A DNA stretch of 64,000 bases from Noviluteimonas caseinilytica (GCF_018406605.1 NZ_AP024545.1:2480001-2544000), one strand, 5' to 3'; shown: positions 19,409-29,993, numbered from the stretch's first letter. Numbers and translations are program-made. The notes: generated by a model not told the origin, from the sequence alone.

Positions 19409-20932
19409 ATGGACGCGACCCTCGCCACGCACTTCGCCACGCTCCGCGCGCACGCCGCGCGGTTGTCCGACACCTCGATCAAGCAGCTCGTCGACGCCGA
19501 TCCCGCGCGCGCGACGGGCTGTGCGCTGCGCGTGGGCCCGCTGTACGCCAACTTCGCGCGGCAGCGTTACGACGGCGAGGCGCTCGATGCCTTGTTCGCG
19601 CTGGCCGACGCCGCGGACTTCGCCGGCGGCATGCGGCGGCTGGTCGACGGCGCGGAAGTGAATCCCACCGAACATCGCGCCGCGCTGCACACCGCGCTGC
19701 GCAGCAACCTCTCGCGTTCGCCCATCGCCACGGCCGCGCACGACACCGCGCTCGAAGCGCTCGAGCGCATGCGCGACGTCATCGAAACGTTGCAGGACAC
19801 GCCGGTCTCCGACATCGTCAGCATCGGCATCGGCGGCTCGGACCTCGGCCCGCGCTTCGTCGTCGATGCGCTGTCGCCGCCAACGCCGGGCCGCTTCCGC
19901 GTGCATTTCCTCTCGAACGTCGACGGCGCCGCCGCGCAGCGCGTGCTCGCCACGCTCGATCCGAAACGCACCGCCGCGATCATGGTGTCGAAGACCTTCG
20001 GCACGCAGGAAACGCTGCTCAACGGCGCCATCGTGCGCGAATGGCTCGGCGACGACACGCGCCTGCTCGCCGTCACCGCGAACGTCGAACGCGCTGCGGC
20101 CTTCGGGATCCCGGAAGCGCGCATCCTGCCGATGTGGGACTGGGTGGGGGGGCGCTATTCGCTGTGGTCCGCCGTGGGCCTGCCGATCGCGCTCGCGCTG
20201 GGCATGCCCGCGTTCGAACAATTGCTGGCCGGCGCGGGCGAGATGGATGCGCACGTGCTCGAAGCACCGCTGCGCGAGAACCTCGGTGCCTGGCATGCGC
20301 TGACGGCGTTGTGGAATCGCAACGCACTCGGCTTCGCGTCGCAGGGCGTGTTCTCGTACGACGAACGCCTGAAGTTGCTGTCCGCGCACCTGCAGCAGGT
20401 CGTGATGGAAAGCCTCGGCAAGTCCGTGCACCTCGACGGCACGCCGGTCGACACCTCCACCGTACCGGTGTGGTGGGGCGGCGCCGGCACCGACGTGCAG
20501 CACAGCTTCTTCCAGGCGCTGCACCAGGGCACCGACATCATCCCGGGCGACTTCGTCGGCGTGACGCGCGCCGACCATCCGCATCGCGAAAGCCACCGTG
20601 CGTTGTTCGCCAACCTGCTCGCGCAGGTGGAAGCGTTCGCGAACGGGCAGGGCAGCGACGATCCGCATCGCCGTTACGCGGGCAATCGCCCGAGCACCTT
20701 GTTGCTGCTCGACGCGCTCACGCCGCGCAGCCTCGGCGCGCTGATCGCCTTGTACGAACACAGCGTGTACCTGCAATCGCTCGCGTGGGACATCAACGCG
20801 TTCGATCAGTTCGGCGTGGAGCTCGGCAAGCAACTCGCGAACGGCCTGCTGCCCGCGTTGCGCGGCCAGCCCGCGGAGATCGCCGATCCGGTGACGCGCG
20901 CGCTACTCGACGAGATCCAGCGCGATCCCTGA
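19409..20932 (+). CDS. pgi: Glucose-6-phosphate isomerase
   Basis: This 507-aa cytoplasmic isomerase interconverts glucose-6-P and fructose-6-P. Signature segments are [33 protein letters not shown], the catalytic loop [37 protein letters not shown] and the C-terminal [13 protein letters not shown]. It is shorter than E. coli Pgi at the N-terminus, which is common. Its 3' end overlaps the convergent queG by 30 bp. Confidence 0.97.
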   Translation: MDATLATHFATLRAHAARLSDTSIKQLVDADPARATGCALRVGPLYANFARQRYDGEALDALFALADAADFAGGMRRLVDGAEVNPTEHRAALHTALRSNLSRSPIATAAHDTALEALERMRDVIETLQDTPVSDIVSIGIGGSDLGPRFVVDALSPPTPGRFRVHFLSNVDGAAAQRVLATLDPKRTAAIMVSKTFGTQETLLNGAIVREWLGDDTRLLAVTANVERAAAFGIPEARILPMWDWVGGRYSLWSAVGLPIALALGMPAFEQLLAGAGEMDAHVLEAPLRENLGAWHALTALWNRNALGFASQGVFSYDERLKLLSAHLQQVVMESLGKSVHLDGTPVDTSTVPVWWGGAGTDVQHSFFQALHQGTDIIPGDFVGVTRADHPHRESHRALFANLLAQVEAFANGQGSDDPHRRYAGNRPSTLLLLDALTPRSLGALIALYEHSVYLQSLAWDINAFDQFGVELGKQLANGLLPALRGQPAEIADPVTRALLDEIQRDP

Positions 20933-22027
20933 GTTGCGCGCGGCGTGTTGTTCGAGCGCCCATTCGACATGCTCGCGCACCACGGCGTCTTCGATCCCCG
21001 CGCGTGACTGCAACGCCCCCAGCACCGCCGGCGTCGTCGGTGCATTCCCCAACGCCACCGCGATGTTCCGCAACCACCGCGCATGCCCGCTGCGCCGGAT
21101 CGCAGAGCCTTCCGTGCGCTGCAGGAATTCCGCTTCCGTCCACGCGAACAACTCGGGCAGCGTCGCCGTGTCCAGGTGGTTGCGCGCACGGAAATCCGGC
21201 TCGTCGGTCCGCTTCGCGAACTTGTTCCAGGGACAGACCAGCTGGCAATCGTCGCAGCCGAAGATGCGGTTGCCCATCAACGGCCGCAGTTCCGGGTCGA
21301 TCGCGCCTTCGTGCTCGATCGTGAGGTACGAAATGCAGCGCCGCGCATCGAGGCGGTTGGGCGCCACGATCGCCTGCGTCGGGCAGATGTCGATGCAGCG
21401 CCGGCACGTGCCGCAATGCGCGCTGGCCGGTCCATCCACCGGCAGCGGCAGATCCACGTACACCTCGCCGAGGAAGAACCACGAACCGCCGTCGCGATCG
21501 ATCAGGCACGTGTGCTTGCCGATCCAGCCCAGGCCCGCGTTGCGTGCGAGCGCGCGTTCCAGCACCGGCGCCGAATCCACGAACACGCGATGCCCGAAGG
21601 GGCCGATCTCCGCCGCGATGCGATCGGCGAGGACCTGCAACCGGTGGCGCATCAGCTTGTGGTAGTCGCGGCCCAGCGCGTAGCGCGCCACGTAGGCGCG
21701 CACCCCGTCGTCCAGCGTCGCCCACGCGGCGTCGTCGTCCTGTCCGTAATCGAGGCCCACCGAAATCACGCGCACGGTGCCGGGCAGCAGGTCCGCCGGG
21801 CGCGAACGCTTGTCGCCGTGGCGCGCCATCCAGTCCATCGAGCCGTACAGGCCCTGCGCCAGCCAGTCGCGCAGGTGGTCTTCGTCGGGCCCGAGCTCGA
21901 TGCCCGAAAAGCCGCAGCGCTGGAACCCGAGCTCGCGCGCGATCGCGCGGATCCTGTCCGCGAGGGCGGCCAGCCGATCCGGGTCGTGCGTCGCGGTTTG
22001 CACCGCATTGGCCCCAGGGGAAGTCAC
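20903..22027 (-). CDS. queG: Epoxyqueuosine reductase QueG
   Basis: This 374-aa iron-sulfur, cobalamin-dependent enzyme reduces epoxyqueuosine in tRNA to queuosine. Two [4Fe-4S] motifs are clear: [16 protein letters not shown] and the [13 protein letters not shown] group. [29 protein letters not shown] is typical. No ATG is suitably placed; GTG 22027 is the likely start and a GTG at 22003 is possible. It diverges from nnr with only 23 bp between starts, and converges on pgi with a 30-bp 3' overlap. E. coli has the same queG-nnr divergence. Confidence 0.95.
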   Translation of the reverse strand: MTSPGANAVQTATHDPDRLAALADRIRAIARELGFQRCGFSGIELGPDEDHLRDWLAQGLYGSMDWMARHGDKRSRPADLLPGTVRVISVGLDYGQDDDAAWATLDDGVRAYVARYALGRDYHKLMRHRLQVLADRIAAEIGPFGHRVFVDSAPVLERALARNAGLGWIGKHTCLIDRDGGSWFFLGEVYVDLPLPVDGPASAHCGTCRRCIDICPTQAIVAPNRLDARRCISYLTIEHEGAIDPELRPLMGNRIFGCDDCQLVCPWNKFAKRTDEPDFRARNHLDTATLPELFAWTEAEFLQRTEGSAIRRSGHARWLRNIAVALGNAPTTPAVLGALQSRAGIEDAVVREHVEWALEQHAARNSGIALDLVE

Positions 22028-22035
22028 GGCGCAAG

Positions 22036-22043
22036 TATAGAAT
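22036..22043 (+). promoter_or_regulatory. -10 element of nnr (probably leaderless)
   Basis: TATAGAAT ends seven bases before the nnr ATG (22051), so transcription should start at or next to the start codon. No convincing -35 was seen, and no Shine-Dalgarno precedes the ATG. Confidence 0.45.
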
Positions 22044-22050
22044 CGCCACG

Positions 22051-23547
22051 ATGCCGCCGACCCTCGCGCTCTTCGACACGAACGCCGCACGGACGCTGGA
22101 CGTTCGCGCGACGGCCGAACTCGGCGGAGACGCCTTCGAACTGATGCGCCGCGCCGGCCGCGCCGCGTGGCATTGCGCGCTGCGCCACTGGCCGCAGGCG
22201 CAGCGCATCGTCGTGGTCTGCGGGCCGGGCAACAACGGCGGCGACGGGCACGTGCTCGCGCGCCTGGCGCTGGAAGCCGGGCGCAACGTGCGCGTGGTGC
22301 GCCTGGCCGAACATACGCCGCGCAGCCCCGCCGCCACGCGCGCCCGCGATGAATTCCGCGAGCGCAACGGCCGCACCGAAGCCTTCGTCGATGCCTTGCC
22401 GCCGGCCGACCTCATCGTCGATGCGCTGTTCGGCATCGGCTTCAAGCGCGCGCCCGAAGGCGCGTCGGCCGCGCTGATCGAGGCCATGAACGCGCATCCC
22501 GCGCCGTGCCTGGCGCTCGACGTGCCCAGCGGCATCGACGCCGATACCGGCGCGATCCGCGGCGTCGCCGTCGCCGCCACGCGCACGCTCGAATTCATCG
22601 TCCCCAAGCCGGGCCTGCGCACGGGCCAGGCGATCGACATCGCCGGCCGCCTGGAACTAGCGGAACTGCAACTCGCGCAACACTTGTTCGAAGGCGTCAC
22701 GCCGGCCTGCGCGCAGTTATCGTCGGAAGCCTTGCGCAACGTGTTGCGTCCGCGGCGCCGCGACGCGCACAAGGGCATGGCCGGCCGCGTGCTGTGCCTG
22801 GGCGGCGACCACGGCAGCGGCGGCGCGATCATGCTGTGTGCCGAGGCCGCGATGCGCAGCGGCGCGGGCCTGGTGGATGTCGCCACGCGCGAGGCGCACG
22901 TCGCCGCGTTGTTGTCGCGGCGTCCAGAAGCCATGGCGCGCGCGGTGGAGCGCAGCGAAGACCTCGCCGCGCAGATCGAACACGCCACCGTCGTCGCCGT
23001 CGGTCCCGGCCTGGGGCAGGGCGTGTGGGGCCGCGTGTTGTTCGGCGCCGCGCTCGGCAGCGGCAAGCCGCTCGTGCTCGACGCCGATGCATTGAACCTG
23101 CTCGCTGCGCGCGAAAACGCCCCCGCGTTGCCGCCCGAAACGGTGCTCACGCCGCATCCGGGCGAAGCCGCGCGCCTGCTGCGATCGACGACGGAAGACG
23201 TGCAACGCGATCGTTTCGGCGCCGCGCAAGCGATCGCCGATCGCTTCGATGCCGTCGTCGTGCTGAAGGGCGCAGGCACGATCGTCGCTGCGCCGGGACG
23301 ACGTTCCGCGCTCATCGGCGCAGGCAATCCCGGCATGGCCGTCGCCGGCATGGGCGATTTGTTGACGGGCGTGATCGCGGCGATGCGCGCGCAAGGCTTG
23401 CCCGCGTTCGATGCCGCGTGCATCGGTGCGTTGCTGCATGCCACCGCGGGCGACGACGCTGCGCGCGATGGCGGCGAACGCGGTTTGTTGCCGACGGATC
23501 TGTTGCCGCGCCTGCGGCGTCTTTCGAACGCGGAGATCGCACGCTGA
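22051..23547 (+). CDS. nnr: Bifunctional NAD(P)HX epimerase/dehydratase
   Basis: This 498-aa metabolite-repair enzyme has an N-terminal NnrE/YjeF domain (about 1-215; VVCGPGNNGGDGHVLARLA, DALFGIGF, ALDVPSGIDADTG) that epimerises hydrated NAD(P)H. A C-terminal ribokinase-like NnrD domain (about 225-498; LCLGGDHGSGGAIML, LDADALNLL, TPHPGEAARLL, GAGNPGMAVAGMGDLLTG) dehydrates it with ADP or ATP. The order queG-nnr-tsaE-ami-mutL is conserved with E. coli. The stop overlaps tsaE (TGATG). Confidence 0.96.
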   Translation: MPPTLALFDTNAARTLDVRATAELGGDAFELMRRAGRAAWHCALRHWPQAQRIVVVCGPGNNGGDGHVLARLALEAGRNVRVVRLAEHTPRSPAATRARDEFRERNGRTEAFVDALPPADLIVDALFGIGFKRAPEGASAALIEAMNAHPAPCLALDVPSGIDADTGAIRGVAVAATRTLEFIVPKPGLRTGQAIDIAGRLELAELQLAQHLFEGVTPACAQLSSEALRNVLRPRRRDAHKGMAGRVLCLGGDHGSGGAIMLCAEAAMRSGAGLVDVATREAHVAALLSRRPEAMARAVERSEDLAAQIEHATVVAVGPGLGQGVWGRVLFGAALGSGKPLVLDADALNLLAARENAPALPPETVLTPHPGEAARLLRSTTEDVQRDRFGAAQAIADRFDAVVVLKGAGTIVAAPGRRSALIGAGNPGMAVAGMGDLLTGVIAAMRAQGLPAFDAACIGALLHATAGDDAARDGGERGLLPTDLLPRLRRLSNAEIAR

Positions 23548-24029
23548 TGCGCCTGCACCTGCCATCGCCTGTTGCAACGGATCGCCTGGGTGCGGCACTC
23601 GCCGCGTCGCGTCCGCCGCGCGCGATCGTGCACCTGCGTGGCGATCTCGGCGCAGGCAAATCCACGCTCGCGCGTGCGTTGTTGCGTGCACTCGGTGTCA
23701 CCGGTGCGATCCGCAGTCCGACGTACACGCTCGTCGAACGCTATCCGTTGCCGGAAGGCGGCGATGCGTTGCATCTCGACCTGTATCGCATCGGCGATGC
23801 GGGCGAACTCGAGTTCCTCGGCCTGGATCCCGCGGAAGGCACGTTGTGGTTGATCGAATGGCCGGAGCGGGGCGCCACCGCGCTGCCGCCGCCGGACCTG
23901 GCGATCGAACTGGCGCTGGAAGGCCCGGGCCGCTCCTTCGCCGCCACGGCCGGCACCCCGGCGGGGGCCGACTGGCTGCGCCGCCTGGGGGCCGATCCCG
24001 ACTTGCGGACCTTTCCTGTGGCTGGCTAA
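23547..24029 (+). CDS. tsaE: tRNA threonylcarbamoyladenosine biosynthesis ATPase TsaE
   Basis: This 160-aa P-loop ATPase cycles the TsaB-TsaD complex during t6A37 modification of ANN-decoding tRNAs. Walker A is in HLRGDLGAGKSTLARALL near residue 35; the switch motif SPTYTLVERY and LHLDLYRIGDAGELEFLGL follow, with WPERG near the C-terminus. Its ATG overlaps the nnr stop by one base. Confidence 0.95.
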   Translation: MRLHLPSPVATDRLGAALAASRPPRAIVHLRGDLGAGKSTLARALLRALGVTGAIRSPTYTLVERYPLPEGGDALHLDLYRIGDAGELEFLGLDPAEGTLWLIEWPERGATALPPPDLAIELALEGPGRSFAATAGTPAGADWLRRLGADPDLRTFPVAG

Positions 24030-24071
24030 GAGGAAGGGGCGGCAGGTCTCGGATTCATAAGGAAATTTCGC

Positions 24072-24100
24072 TTGCAATCGATGCGACCCGGTGCTTAACT
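24072..24100 (+). promoter_or_regulatory. Promoter for amiC-mutL
   Basis: TTGCAA (24072-24077) and TTAACT (24095-24100) are 17 bp apart. The expected start site falls about at 24107, adjacent to the amiC ATG (24108), so the transcript may be leaderless. No ribosome site is visible. Confidence 0.5.
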
Positions 24101-24107
24101 CCCGGCC

Positions 24108-25676
24108 ATGCGCATCAAGGGGGCGACATTGCAGCAATGGATGCTTGGCGCAGCGCTGGTCTGGGCGCTGTGCTGGAACATTGCGCGCGCCAGTGAAATC
24201 AAGGACTTGGCGGTCACGGAAGGGCCGACCGGCACCCGCGCCGAGCTCCGCCTGGACGCCCCGGCCAAGTTCACCACGCTGACCCTCGCCGGCCCCGACC
24301 GGCTGGTGGTCGACCTCCCCGAATCCAGCCTCGCCCGCGGCGTCCGTGCGCCGGCCGGCGCCGGCGTCGTCAAGGCAGTCCGCACCGGCCATCCCGTGCC
24401 GGGCACCGTCCGCATCGTGTTCGACCTGGCCCTGCCGGTCGTCGCGCTCAAGCCCCGCATCGAACCCACCGCCGACGGCGCGCGCCTGGTGCTCGAGTGG
24501 CCGGGCGACGGCACGAGCGCGAACACCGCGGTCGCGAACGTGCCGGCGCCCAGCGCCGCGGACGATCCGATCGCCGCGTTCGCAACGAAGGAAGACGAAT
24601 CCGACGCGCCCCCGCCGGTCGACACCGCTGCGCAAGCCGCGGCGTCGGCGCAGGCCACCTCGCGCCTGATCGCCGCCACGACGGCGCCTGTGAATCCGCC
24701 GCCGGCCACCGCGCGCCGCGCGACGACGGTAATTCCGAACGGCACCGTTTCGACCGGCACGCTCCCGGCTGGCACGGTATCGAGCAGCACGGTCCCGACC
24801 ACGATCGCGACCGGCGTGCCCACGAAGGTGGCGCCGACGCTCCCGTCCCCGAATTCGGCCATGACCACGCCGCCGCCCGGCGCGACCAAGTCGATGCAGC
24901 AACTGATGCGTGGCGGCATGCGCCCGCTGATCGTCGCCATCGATGCGGGCCACGGCGGCCAGGATCCCGGCGCGCGCGGCGCCAACGGCAGCCGCGAGAA
25001 AGACCTCACGCTCGCCATCGCGCGCGAACTCGCGCGCCAGGTCAACGCCACGCCCGGCCTGAAGGCGTACCTCACGCGCGACACCGACGTGTTCATCCCC
25101 CTCGCGCAGCGCTACCAGAAGGCGCGCGCGGCGAAGGCGGACCTGTTCGTGTCGATCCACGCCGATGCGTTCAACAATCCCGAAGCCAGCGGCTCGTCGG
25201 TGTTCGTGCTCTCGCAGCGCGGCGCCTCGTCGCAGGCCGCGCGGTGGCTGGCGAACCAGGAAAACGCGGCCGACCTGGTCGGCGGCGTGCGCCTGCAGGA
25301 CAAGGACAACACGCTGGCCTCGGTGCTGCTCGACCTGTCGCAGAGCGCCACGATGAAGGCCTCCGAGGACATCGCCGGCCACGTGCTGACGGGCCTCAAG
25401 CGCCTGGGCCGCACGCACAAGTCGTCGGTGGAGCGCGCGAACTTCGTCGTGCTGCGCTCGCCCGACGTGCCGTCGATGCTGGTCGAGACCGCGTTCATCA
25501 CCAACCCGGACGAGGAGCGCAAGCTCAACGACCCGCGCCACCGCACCGAACTGGCGCGCGCGATCCTCGACGGCGTCAATACCTACTTCACCCGCCAGCC
25601 GCCGCCGGGCACGCTGTACGCCGCGCGCGCCGAAGCCGCCGAACAAGCCACCGCGTCCACCGCCGGCAGCCGCTGA
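24108..25676 (+). CDS. amiC: N-acetylmuramoyl-L-alanine amidase (AMIN + Amidase_3)
   Basis: This 522-aa periplasmic amidase cleaves the lactyl-peptide bond for daughter-cell separation. A signal peptide covers about residues 1-27 (cleavage near ARA-SE). The AMIN domain spans about 30-130, a Thr/Pro/Ala linker follows, and the zinc amidase domain begins near 275 ([16 protein letters not shown]282 as a zinc ligand; [26 protein letters not shown] with the catalytic Glu). It occupies the E. coli amiB position between tsaE and mutL; AmiB and AmiC cannot be separated from sequence alone. Confidence 0.93.
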   Translation: MRIKGATLQQWMLGAALVWALCWNIARASEIKDLAVTEGPTGTRAELRLDAPAKFTTLTLAGPDRLVVDLPESSLARGVRAPAGAGVVKAVRTGHPVPGTVRIVFDLALPVVALKPRIEPTADGARLVLEWPGDGTSANTAVANVPAPSAADDPIAAFATKEDESDAPPPVDTAAQAAASAQATSRLIAATTAPVNPPPATARRATTVIPNGTVSTGTLPAGTVSSSTVPTTIATGVPTKVAPTLPSPNSAMTTPPPGATKSMQQLMRGGMRPLIVAIDAGHGGQDPGARGANGSREKDLTLAIARELARQVNATPGLKAYLTRDTDVFIPLAQRYQKARAAKADLFVSIHADAFNNPEASGSSVFVLSQRGASSQAARWLANQENAADLVGGVRLQDKDNTLASVLLDLSQSATMKASEDIAGHVLTGLKRLGRTHKSSVERANFVVLRSPDVPSMLVETAFITNPDEERKLNDPRHRTELARAILDGVNTYFTRQPPPGTLYAARAEAAEQATASTAGSR

Positions 25677-25694
25677 CGGCCGCCAAGGCCGGGC

Positions 25695-25700
25695 TATCAT
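25695..25700 (+). promoter_or_regulatory. -10-like element upstream of mutL
   Basis: TATCAT lies 30 bases before the mutL GTG and just after the amiC stop. It could give mutL independent expression. Confidence 0.3.
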
Positions 25701-25729
25701 CGGCACTGCTTCCTGCCGCAGCGCCCGCC

Positions 25730-27523
25730 GTGCCGATCCGCCAGCTCCCCGACACGCTCATCAACCAGATCGCCGCGGGCGAGGTCGTCGAACGGCCCGC
25801 ATCGGTGGTGAAAGAGCTCGTCGAGAACGCGCTGGATGCCGGTGCGCATCGCGTGGAGATCGACCTGGAAGAAGGCGGCATCCGCCTGATCCGCGTGCGC
25901 GACGACGGCGGCGGCATTCCCGCCGACGAACTTCCGCTCGCGATCTCGCGGCACGCCACCAGCAAGATCGCGTCGCTCGATGATCTCGAAGCCGTCGCGA
26001 CGCTCGGCTTCCGCGGCGAAGCATTGCCATCGATCGCGTCCGTCAGCCGCTTCATGCTCGCCTCGCGCCACACCGACAGCGACCACGGCGCCGCGTTGCA
26101 AGTCGACGGCGGCCGCGTCGGCAGCGTCACGCCGAAGGCGCATCCGACCGGCACCACGGTGGAAGTGCGCGACCTGTTCTACAACGTGCCCGCGCGCCGC
26201 AAGTTCATGCGCGCCGAACGCACGGAGATGGGCCACATCGAAGAATGGCTGCGCTCGCTCGCGCTCGCGCGGCTCGACGTCGAACTGCGCGTCTCGCACA
26301 ACGGCCGCCCCGCGCGCCGGTATCGCGGCGACAACATGCTGGCCTCCACCGATCGCCTGTTCGAAACCCTTGGCGAAGAATTCGCCAAGCACGCCCTGCG
26401 CGTGGACCACGAAGCCGCCGGCCTGCGCCTGCACGGCTGGATCGCGCAGCCCGTGTACAACCGCGCCAGCGCCGACCAGCAATACCTGTACGTCAACGGC
26501 CGCAGCGTGCGCGATCGCAGCGTCGCGCACGCGGTGAAGCAGGCCTACAGCGACGTGCTGTTCCATGGCCGGCAGCCGGCGTACGTCCTGTTCCTCGAAG
26601 TGGATCCGCGCACGGTGGACGTCAACGTGCATCCGGCGAAACACGAAGTGCGCTTCCGCGAATCGCGCCTCGTGCACGACTTCACCTATCGCACGCTGCA
26701 GCAGGCGCTCGCGGAAACGCGCGCGGGCATGGCCGCGGACGTGGCGCCGGTCGCGGACATCGGTGCGCGCACGTGGGTGGGCCCCTCGACCTGGCAGGGC
26801 AACAACCAATCGGGCCTGTCGTTGCGCGTCGAAGAAACCCGCGCCGGCTACGCGCACCTGTACGCCCCGGTCGACGCGGACACCGACGTCGCACTCGCCG
26901 AACGCCCGATGCCGATGCCCGAAGCGCGCGACGATGCCGCGCCGCCGCTCGGCTTTGCGATCGCGCAGTTGCACGGCATCTACATCCTCGCCGAGAACGC
27001 CGAGGGCCTGATCGTCGTGGACATGCACGCTGCGCACGAACGCATCGGCTACGAGAAACTCAAGCACGCGCACGACGGCGCCGGCCTGCGCACGCAACCG
27101 CTGCTCGTGCCGATGACGGTGGCCGTGTCGGAGCGCGAAGCCGACGTCGCCGAACGCGAAGCCGCCACGCTCGCGCAACTCGGCTTCGAAGCCACGCGCG
27201 CCGGCCCGCAATCGGTCGCCTTGCGCAGCGTGCCCGCGCTGCTCGCCGATGGCGATGTCGAAGCGTTGCTGCGCGACGTGCTCGCCGACCTGCGCGAACA
27301 CGGCGAATCCCGCCGCATCGCCAACGCGCGCGACGAACTGCTGTCGACGATGGCGTGCCACGGCGCGGTGCGCGCCAACCGCCGCCTCGGCATCCCGGAA
27401 ATGAACGCGTTGCTGCGCGAGATGGAAGCGACCGAACGGTCCGGCCAGTGCAACCATGGCCGCCCGACGTGGACGCGCGTTTCGCTCACCGACATCGACC
27501 GCTGGTTCCTGCGAGGACGTTGA
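25730..27523 (+). CDS. mutL: DNA mismatch repair protein MutL
   Basis: This 597-aa GHKL ATPase links MutS recognition to strand incision. N-terminal motifs are [34 protein letters not shown], the HATSKI and GFRGEAL loops, and [11 protein letters not shown]. The C-terminal domain has [12 protein letters not shown], matching the metal-dependent endonuclease motif DQHA-x2-E-x4-E except for Met at Gln. ACHGAVRAN and CNHGRP are also present. A nicking MutL, as in organisms without MutH, is therefore likely. The start is GTG 25730, giving [19 protein letters not shown]. In E. coli miaA follows; here a DUF1684 gene does. Confidence 0.97.
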   Translation: MPIRQLPDTLINQIAAGEVVERPASVVKELVENALDAGAHRVEIDLEEGGIRLIRVRDDGGGIPADELPLAISRHATSKIASLDDLEAVATLGFRGEALPSIASVSRFMLASRHTDSDHGAALQVDGGRVGSVTPKAHPTGTTVEVRDLFYNVPARRKFMRAERTEMGHIEEWLRSLALARLDVELRVSHNGRPARRYRGDNMLASTDRLFETLGEEFAKHALRVDHEAAGLRLHGWIAQPVYNRASADQQYLYVNGRSVRDRSVAHAVKQAYSDVLFHGRQPAYVLFLEVDPRTVDVNVHPAKHEVRFRESRLVHDFTYRTLQQALAETRAGMAADVAPVADIGARTWVGPSTWQGNNQSGLSLRVEETRAGYAHLYAPVDADTDVALAERPMPMPEARDDAAPPLGFAIAQLHGIYILAENAEGLIVVDMHAAHERIGYEKLKHAHDGAGLRTQPLLVPMTVAVSEREADVAEREAATLAQLGFEATRAGPQSVALRSVPALLADGDVEALLRDVLADLREHGESRRIANARDELLSTMACHGAVRANRRLGIPEMNALLREMEATERSGQCNHGRPTWTRVSLTDIDRWFLRGR

Positions 27524-27524
27524 A

Positions 27525-28460
27525 ATGGGGAAGGGGATTGCAATCGCACTCGGCGTGGCGTTCGCGCTCGCCGGCTGCAACAAGGGCGACGACGGCGCCG
27601 CCGCGCGCGCGAAGGCCGCCGCGGAAGCGAAGGCGTTCGCGGCGCACGAAGCGCCGTATCGCAAGGAACGCATCGACGGCCTGCTCGCGCCGGAAGGCTG
27701 GACCACGCTGGTCGGCCTGCACTGGCTCGAACGCGGTTCGCACTACGCCGGCAGAGCGCCGAACAACGGCATCCACCTGGCGAAGGGCCCGGCGAACCTG
27801 GGCATGTTCGATGTCTCGCCCAAGGGCCTCGTGCGCTTCGTGCCGGCCAAGGGCCTGGCGCTGACGCTCGATGGCCAACCGCTGCAGGGCGCGATCGTGA
27901 TGCGCACCGACCAGGATGAAGGCGGCGCGAGCAAGCTCGGCTTCGACGACGGCAAGGGCGTGGCGACGGTGATCGTGCGTGGTGATCGCACCGCGTTGCG
28001 CGTCAAGCACGCCGATGCCGAAGCGCGCACGCAGTTCGCCGGGCTGCAATGGTGGCCGGGCGGCGCGTCGTGGGTGGTGCCGGGCAAGTTCGTGCCGCAC
28101 GAAGCCGGGCGCACGGTGCAGATCGTCAACATCATCAACCAGGTCGAACAGGTGCCGAACCCGGGCCTGGTCGAATTCCAGCGCGACGGCAAGACCTACC
28201 GGCTGGAAGCGATCGACGAAGGCGAACCGACGTTGTTCCTCGTGTTTGCCGACCGCACCAGCGGCCACGGCAGCTATCCCGCCGGCCGCTACATGGACAT
28301 CGCGCGCCCGGATGCGAAGGGCAACGTGACGCTCGACTTCAACCGCGCCTACAACCCGCCGTGCGCGTTCACCGCGTACGCGACGTGCCCGATGCCGCCG
28401 GCCGCCAACCGCCTCGATCTCGCGATCGCGGCGGGCGAGCGCGCCTACGCCAAACACTGA
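27525..28460 (+). CDS. DUF1684-family lipoprotein
   Basis: This 311-aa protein has a short lipoprotein signal (MGKGIAIALGVAFALAGC, lipobox LAGC). The DUF1684 domain includes GLLAPEGWTTLVGLHWLERGSHYAG, FADRTSGHGSYPAGRYMDIA and DFNRAYNPPCAFTAYATCPMPP. The function of DUF1684 is unknown. It starts one base after the mutL stop, so it is cotranscribed with mutL, and precedes the TraB-like gene. The envelope location contrasts with the DNA-repair neighbour. Confidence 0.85.
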   Translation: MGKGIAIALGVAFALAGCNKGDDGAAARAKAAAEAKAFAAHEAPYRKERIDGLLAPEGWTTLVGLHWLERGSHYAGRAPNNGIHLAKGPANLGMFDVSPKGLVRFVPAKGLALTLDGQPLQGAIVMRTDQDEGGASKLGFDDGKGVATVIVRGDRTALRVKHADAEARTQFAGLQWWPGGASWVVPGKFVPHEAGRTVQIVNIINQVEQVPNPGLVEFQRDGKTYRLEAIDEGEPTLFLVFADRTSGHGSYPAGRYMDIARPDAKGNVTLDFNRAYNPPCAFTAYATCPMPPAANRLDLAIAAGERAYAKH

Positions 28461-28486
28461 CCACCGCATTCCACCAAGGATCGTCC

Positions 28487-29440
28487 ATGCCCCGTTCCGC
28501 CTGGTTGTCGCTCCTCCTCGCCGCTGCGTTGCCCGTGCTCGCGGCGTCGCCCGCGAAGGCGCCGGCACCGCAGTCCTCGCCCGTGCCGCTGCTGTGGAAG
28601 GTGTCCGACGCCAACAACAGCGTGTACCTGCTCGGTTCCTTCCACCTGCTGCGCAAGGATGACTATCCCTTGTCGAAGGACATCGATGCGGCGCTGACGG
28701 ATGCCGAATCGGTGATGTTCGAATTGCCGCCCGAAGAGATGGGTTCGGTGGAGCTGGGCCAGAGCATGTTCGTCGCCGCGGTGCGCACCGACGGCACGAC
28801 GTTGTCCGACGATCTCACCCCGGCGATGCAGAAGAACTACGACAAGTGGGTGGCCGCGCACGATACCGACATCCGCGCAATGTTCGGCGGCGCCGCGGGC
28901 GCGGAACTGCTGCAGAAGATGAAGCCGTGGATGGTGGGCATCCTGGTGTCGCTGGTCGATGCGAAGGGGATGGGCATGGAATCGGAGCTCGGCCTCGACA
29001 TGCACCTCTCCGCGGCGGCGAAGGCCGCGGGCAAGCCGTCCAGCGGCCTGGAAACGGGCGCGCAGCAGCTGGCGTTGTTCTCGGGCATGTCGCGCGAGGA
29101 GCAGCTGCAGTTGCTCGACGAGGCGCTGACCGAATCGTCCGACGGCAAGCAGGAGATGGAATCGCTGCACCGCGAGTGGCGCGCCGGCAATGCCGATGCG
29201 TTGTGGAACGGCATGGGCAAGGAGACGCGCGCGAAGTTCCCGGCGCTCTACCGCCGTATCAACGTCGAGCGCAACGATGCGTGGGTGCCGAAGCTCGAAG
29301 GCTTGCTGCGCGCGCCGGGCACGGACGATACGTTGGTCGTGGTGGGTGCGCTGCACCTGCTCGGCAACGATGGCGTCGTCGAGAAGCTGCGCGCGAAGGG
29401 GTTCAAGGTCGAGCGGATCTGCAGCGCCTGCAAGCACTGA
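28487..29440 (+). CDS. TraB/GumN-family secreted protein
   Basis: This 317-aa protein has a Sec signal peptide (MPRSAWLSLLLAAALPVLAAS) and TraB/GumN (Pfam TraB_PrgY_gumN) motifs: VYLLGSFHLLRKDDYPL near the N-terminus, the acidic FELPPEEM, and the C-terminal VVVGALHLLGNDGVVEKLRAKGF. The GxxH-type motifs suggest a metal-dependent hydrolase related to the Tiki fold, but its substrate is unknown. AAGGA (28476-28480) precedes the ATG. Its stop opens the intergenic region with the solo repeat arm. Confidence 0.85.
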   Translation: MPRSAWLSLLLAAALPVLAASPAKAPAPQSSPVPLLWKVSDANNSVYLLGSFHLLRKDDYPLSKDIDAALTDAESVMFELPPEEMGSVELGQSMFVAAVRTDGTTLSDDLTPAMQKNYDKWVAAHDTDIRAMFGGAAGAELLQKMKPWMVGILVSLVDAKGMGMESELGLDMHLSAAAKAAGKPSSGLETGAQQLALFSGMSREEQLQLLDEALTESSDGKQEMESLHREWRAGNADALWNGMGKETRAKFPALYRRINVERNDAWVPKLEGLLRAPGTDDTLVVVGALHLLGNDGVVEKLRAKGFKVERICSACKH

Positions 29441-29782
29441 CTGTTTACTTGCGTCGTCCCCGCGAAGGCGGGGACACCCAGAGGGGCGCTCCGCCACGCC
29501 CCATCGCACAGTCTTTTCTGCCGCAAGAGCAACGCGGCAGAAAAGACCGTACGACGTGCCGCGTCGGATCTCGTCGCCGTCTTGTTCGCGCCAACACGCC
29601 TGCGTAGACCCATGCACCGCAGCGGACAGTTGCTGGCGAACACATCTGCTCCGGATGGACGGCGCGCCGCCCACCTCGAGCCCTCGCATCTGAAATGCCT
29701 CACTGCTCTCTGGCAGGCGGGGCGCCTGTCCAAGTCTGTGCCTTCCACACATTAGGAAGGAAAGCGGTGGCACCGCGCTTTT
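29441..29782. other. Non-coding region with two perfect inverted repeats
   Basis: No gene is evident. A perfect 8-bp hairpin with loop GAAG (29456-29463/29468-29475) follows the TraB-like gene and may help end its transcript. A perfect 14-bp inverted repeat (29511-29524/29534-29547) flanks AAGAGCAAC; its arms are GTCTTTTCTGCCGC and the complement. The rest shows no structure I can name, until the repeat arm begins at 29783. Confidence 0.6.
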
Positions 29783-29993
29783 GATTGTCGCGAAAGAAGT
29801 GATTGGGTTGCGCGTGCGTTACTACGCACGCCAGCGAACCCAGGAAAAGGTCGGCCTCTTGATCGAAAAGGCACGCAAGGTGATGCCCCAGCCCGTGGTG
29901 GGGTGAGAATTTTCGCCGCCACGTCGGCGAGAAATTCTTACCCCGCCGCGGGTTCGGGCGACGAGGTCTTCACTCCAGGCGGGCTTCTGCAGG
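29783..29993 (+). repeat. Solo dispersed repeat arm (class 2)
   Basis: This is the single-arm copy of the repeat found as inverted pairs near 45 and 62 kb. It begins GATTGTCGCGAAAG, has the GCGTGCGT/ACGCACGC hairpin and the strongly paired hairpin at 29904-29940 (15 pairs, one bulge, loop CCACGT), and ends inside rnfB. Relative to the paired copies, the outer CCATGGATCC end is missing. It reads towards the 3' end of rnfB. Confidence 0.85.

Noticed and set aside
20793..25706. A very long minus-strand open frame (over 1600 codons) across queG, nnr, tsaE and amiC
   Set aside because: It is antisense to well-supported genes, has low-complexity Arg/Ala/Ser composition and arises from the codon bias of GC-rich DNA. 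Only the part in the queG frame (20903-22027) is real.
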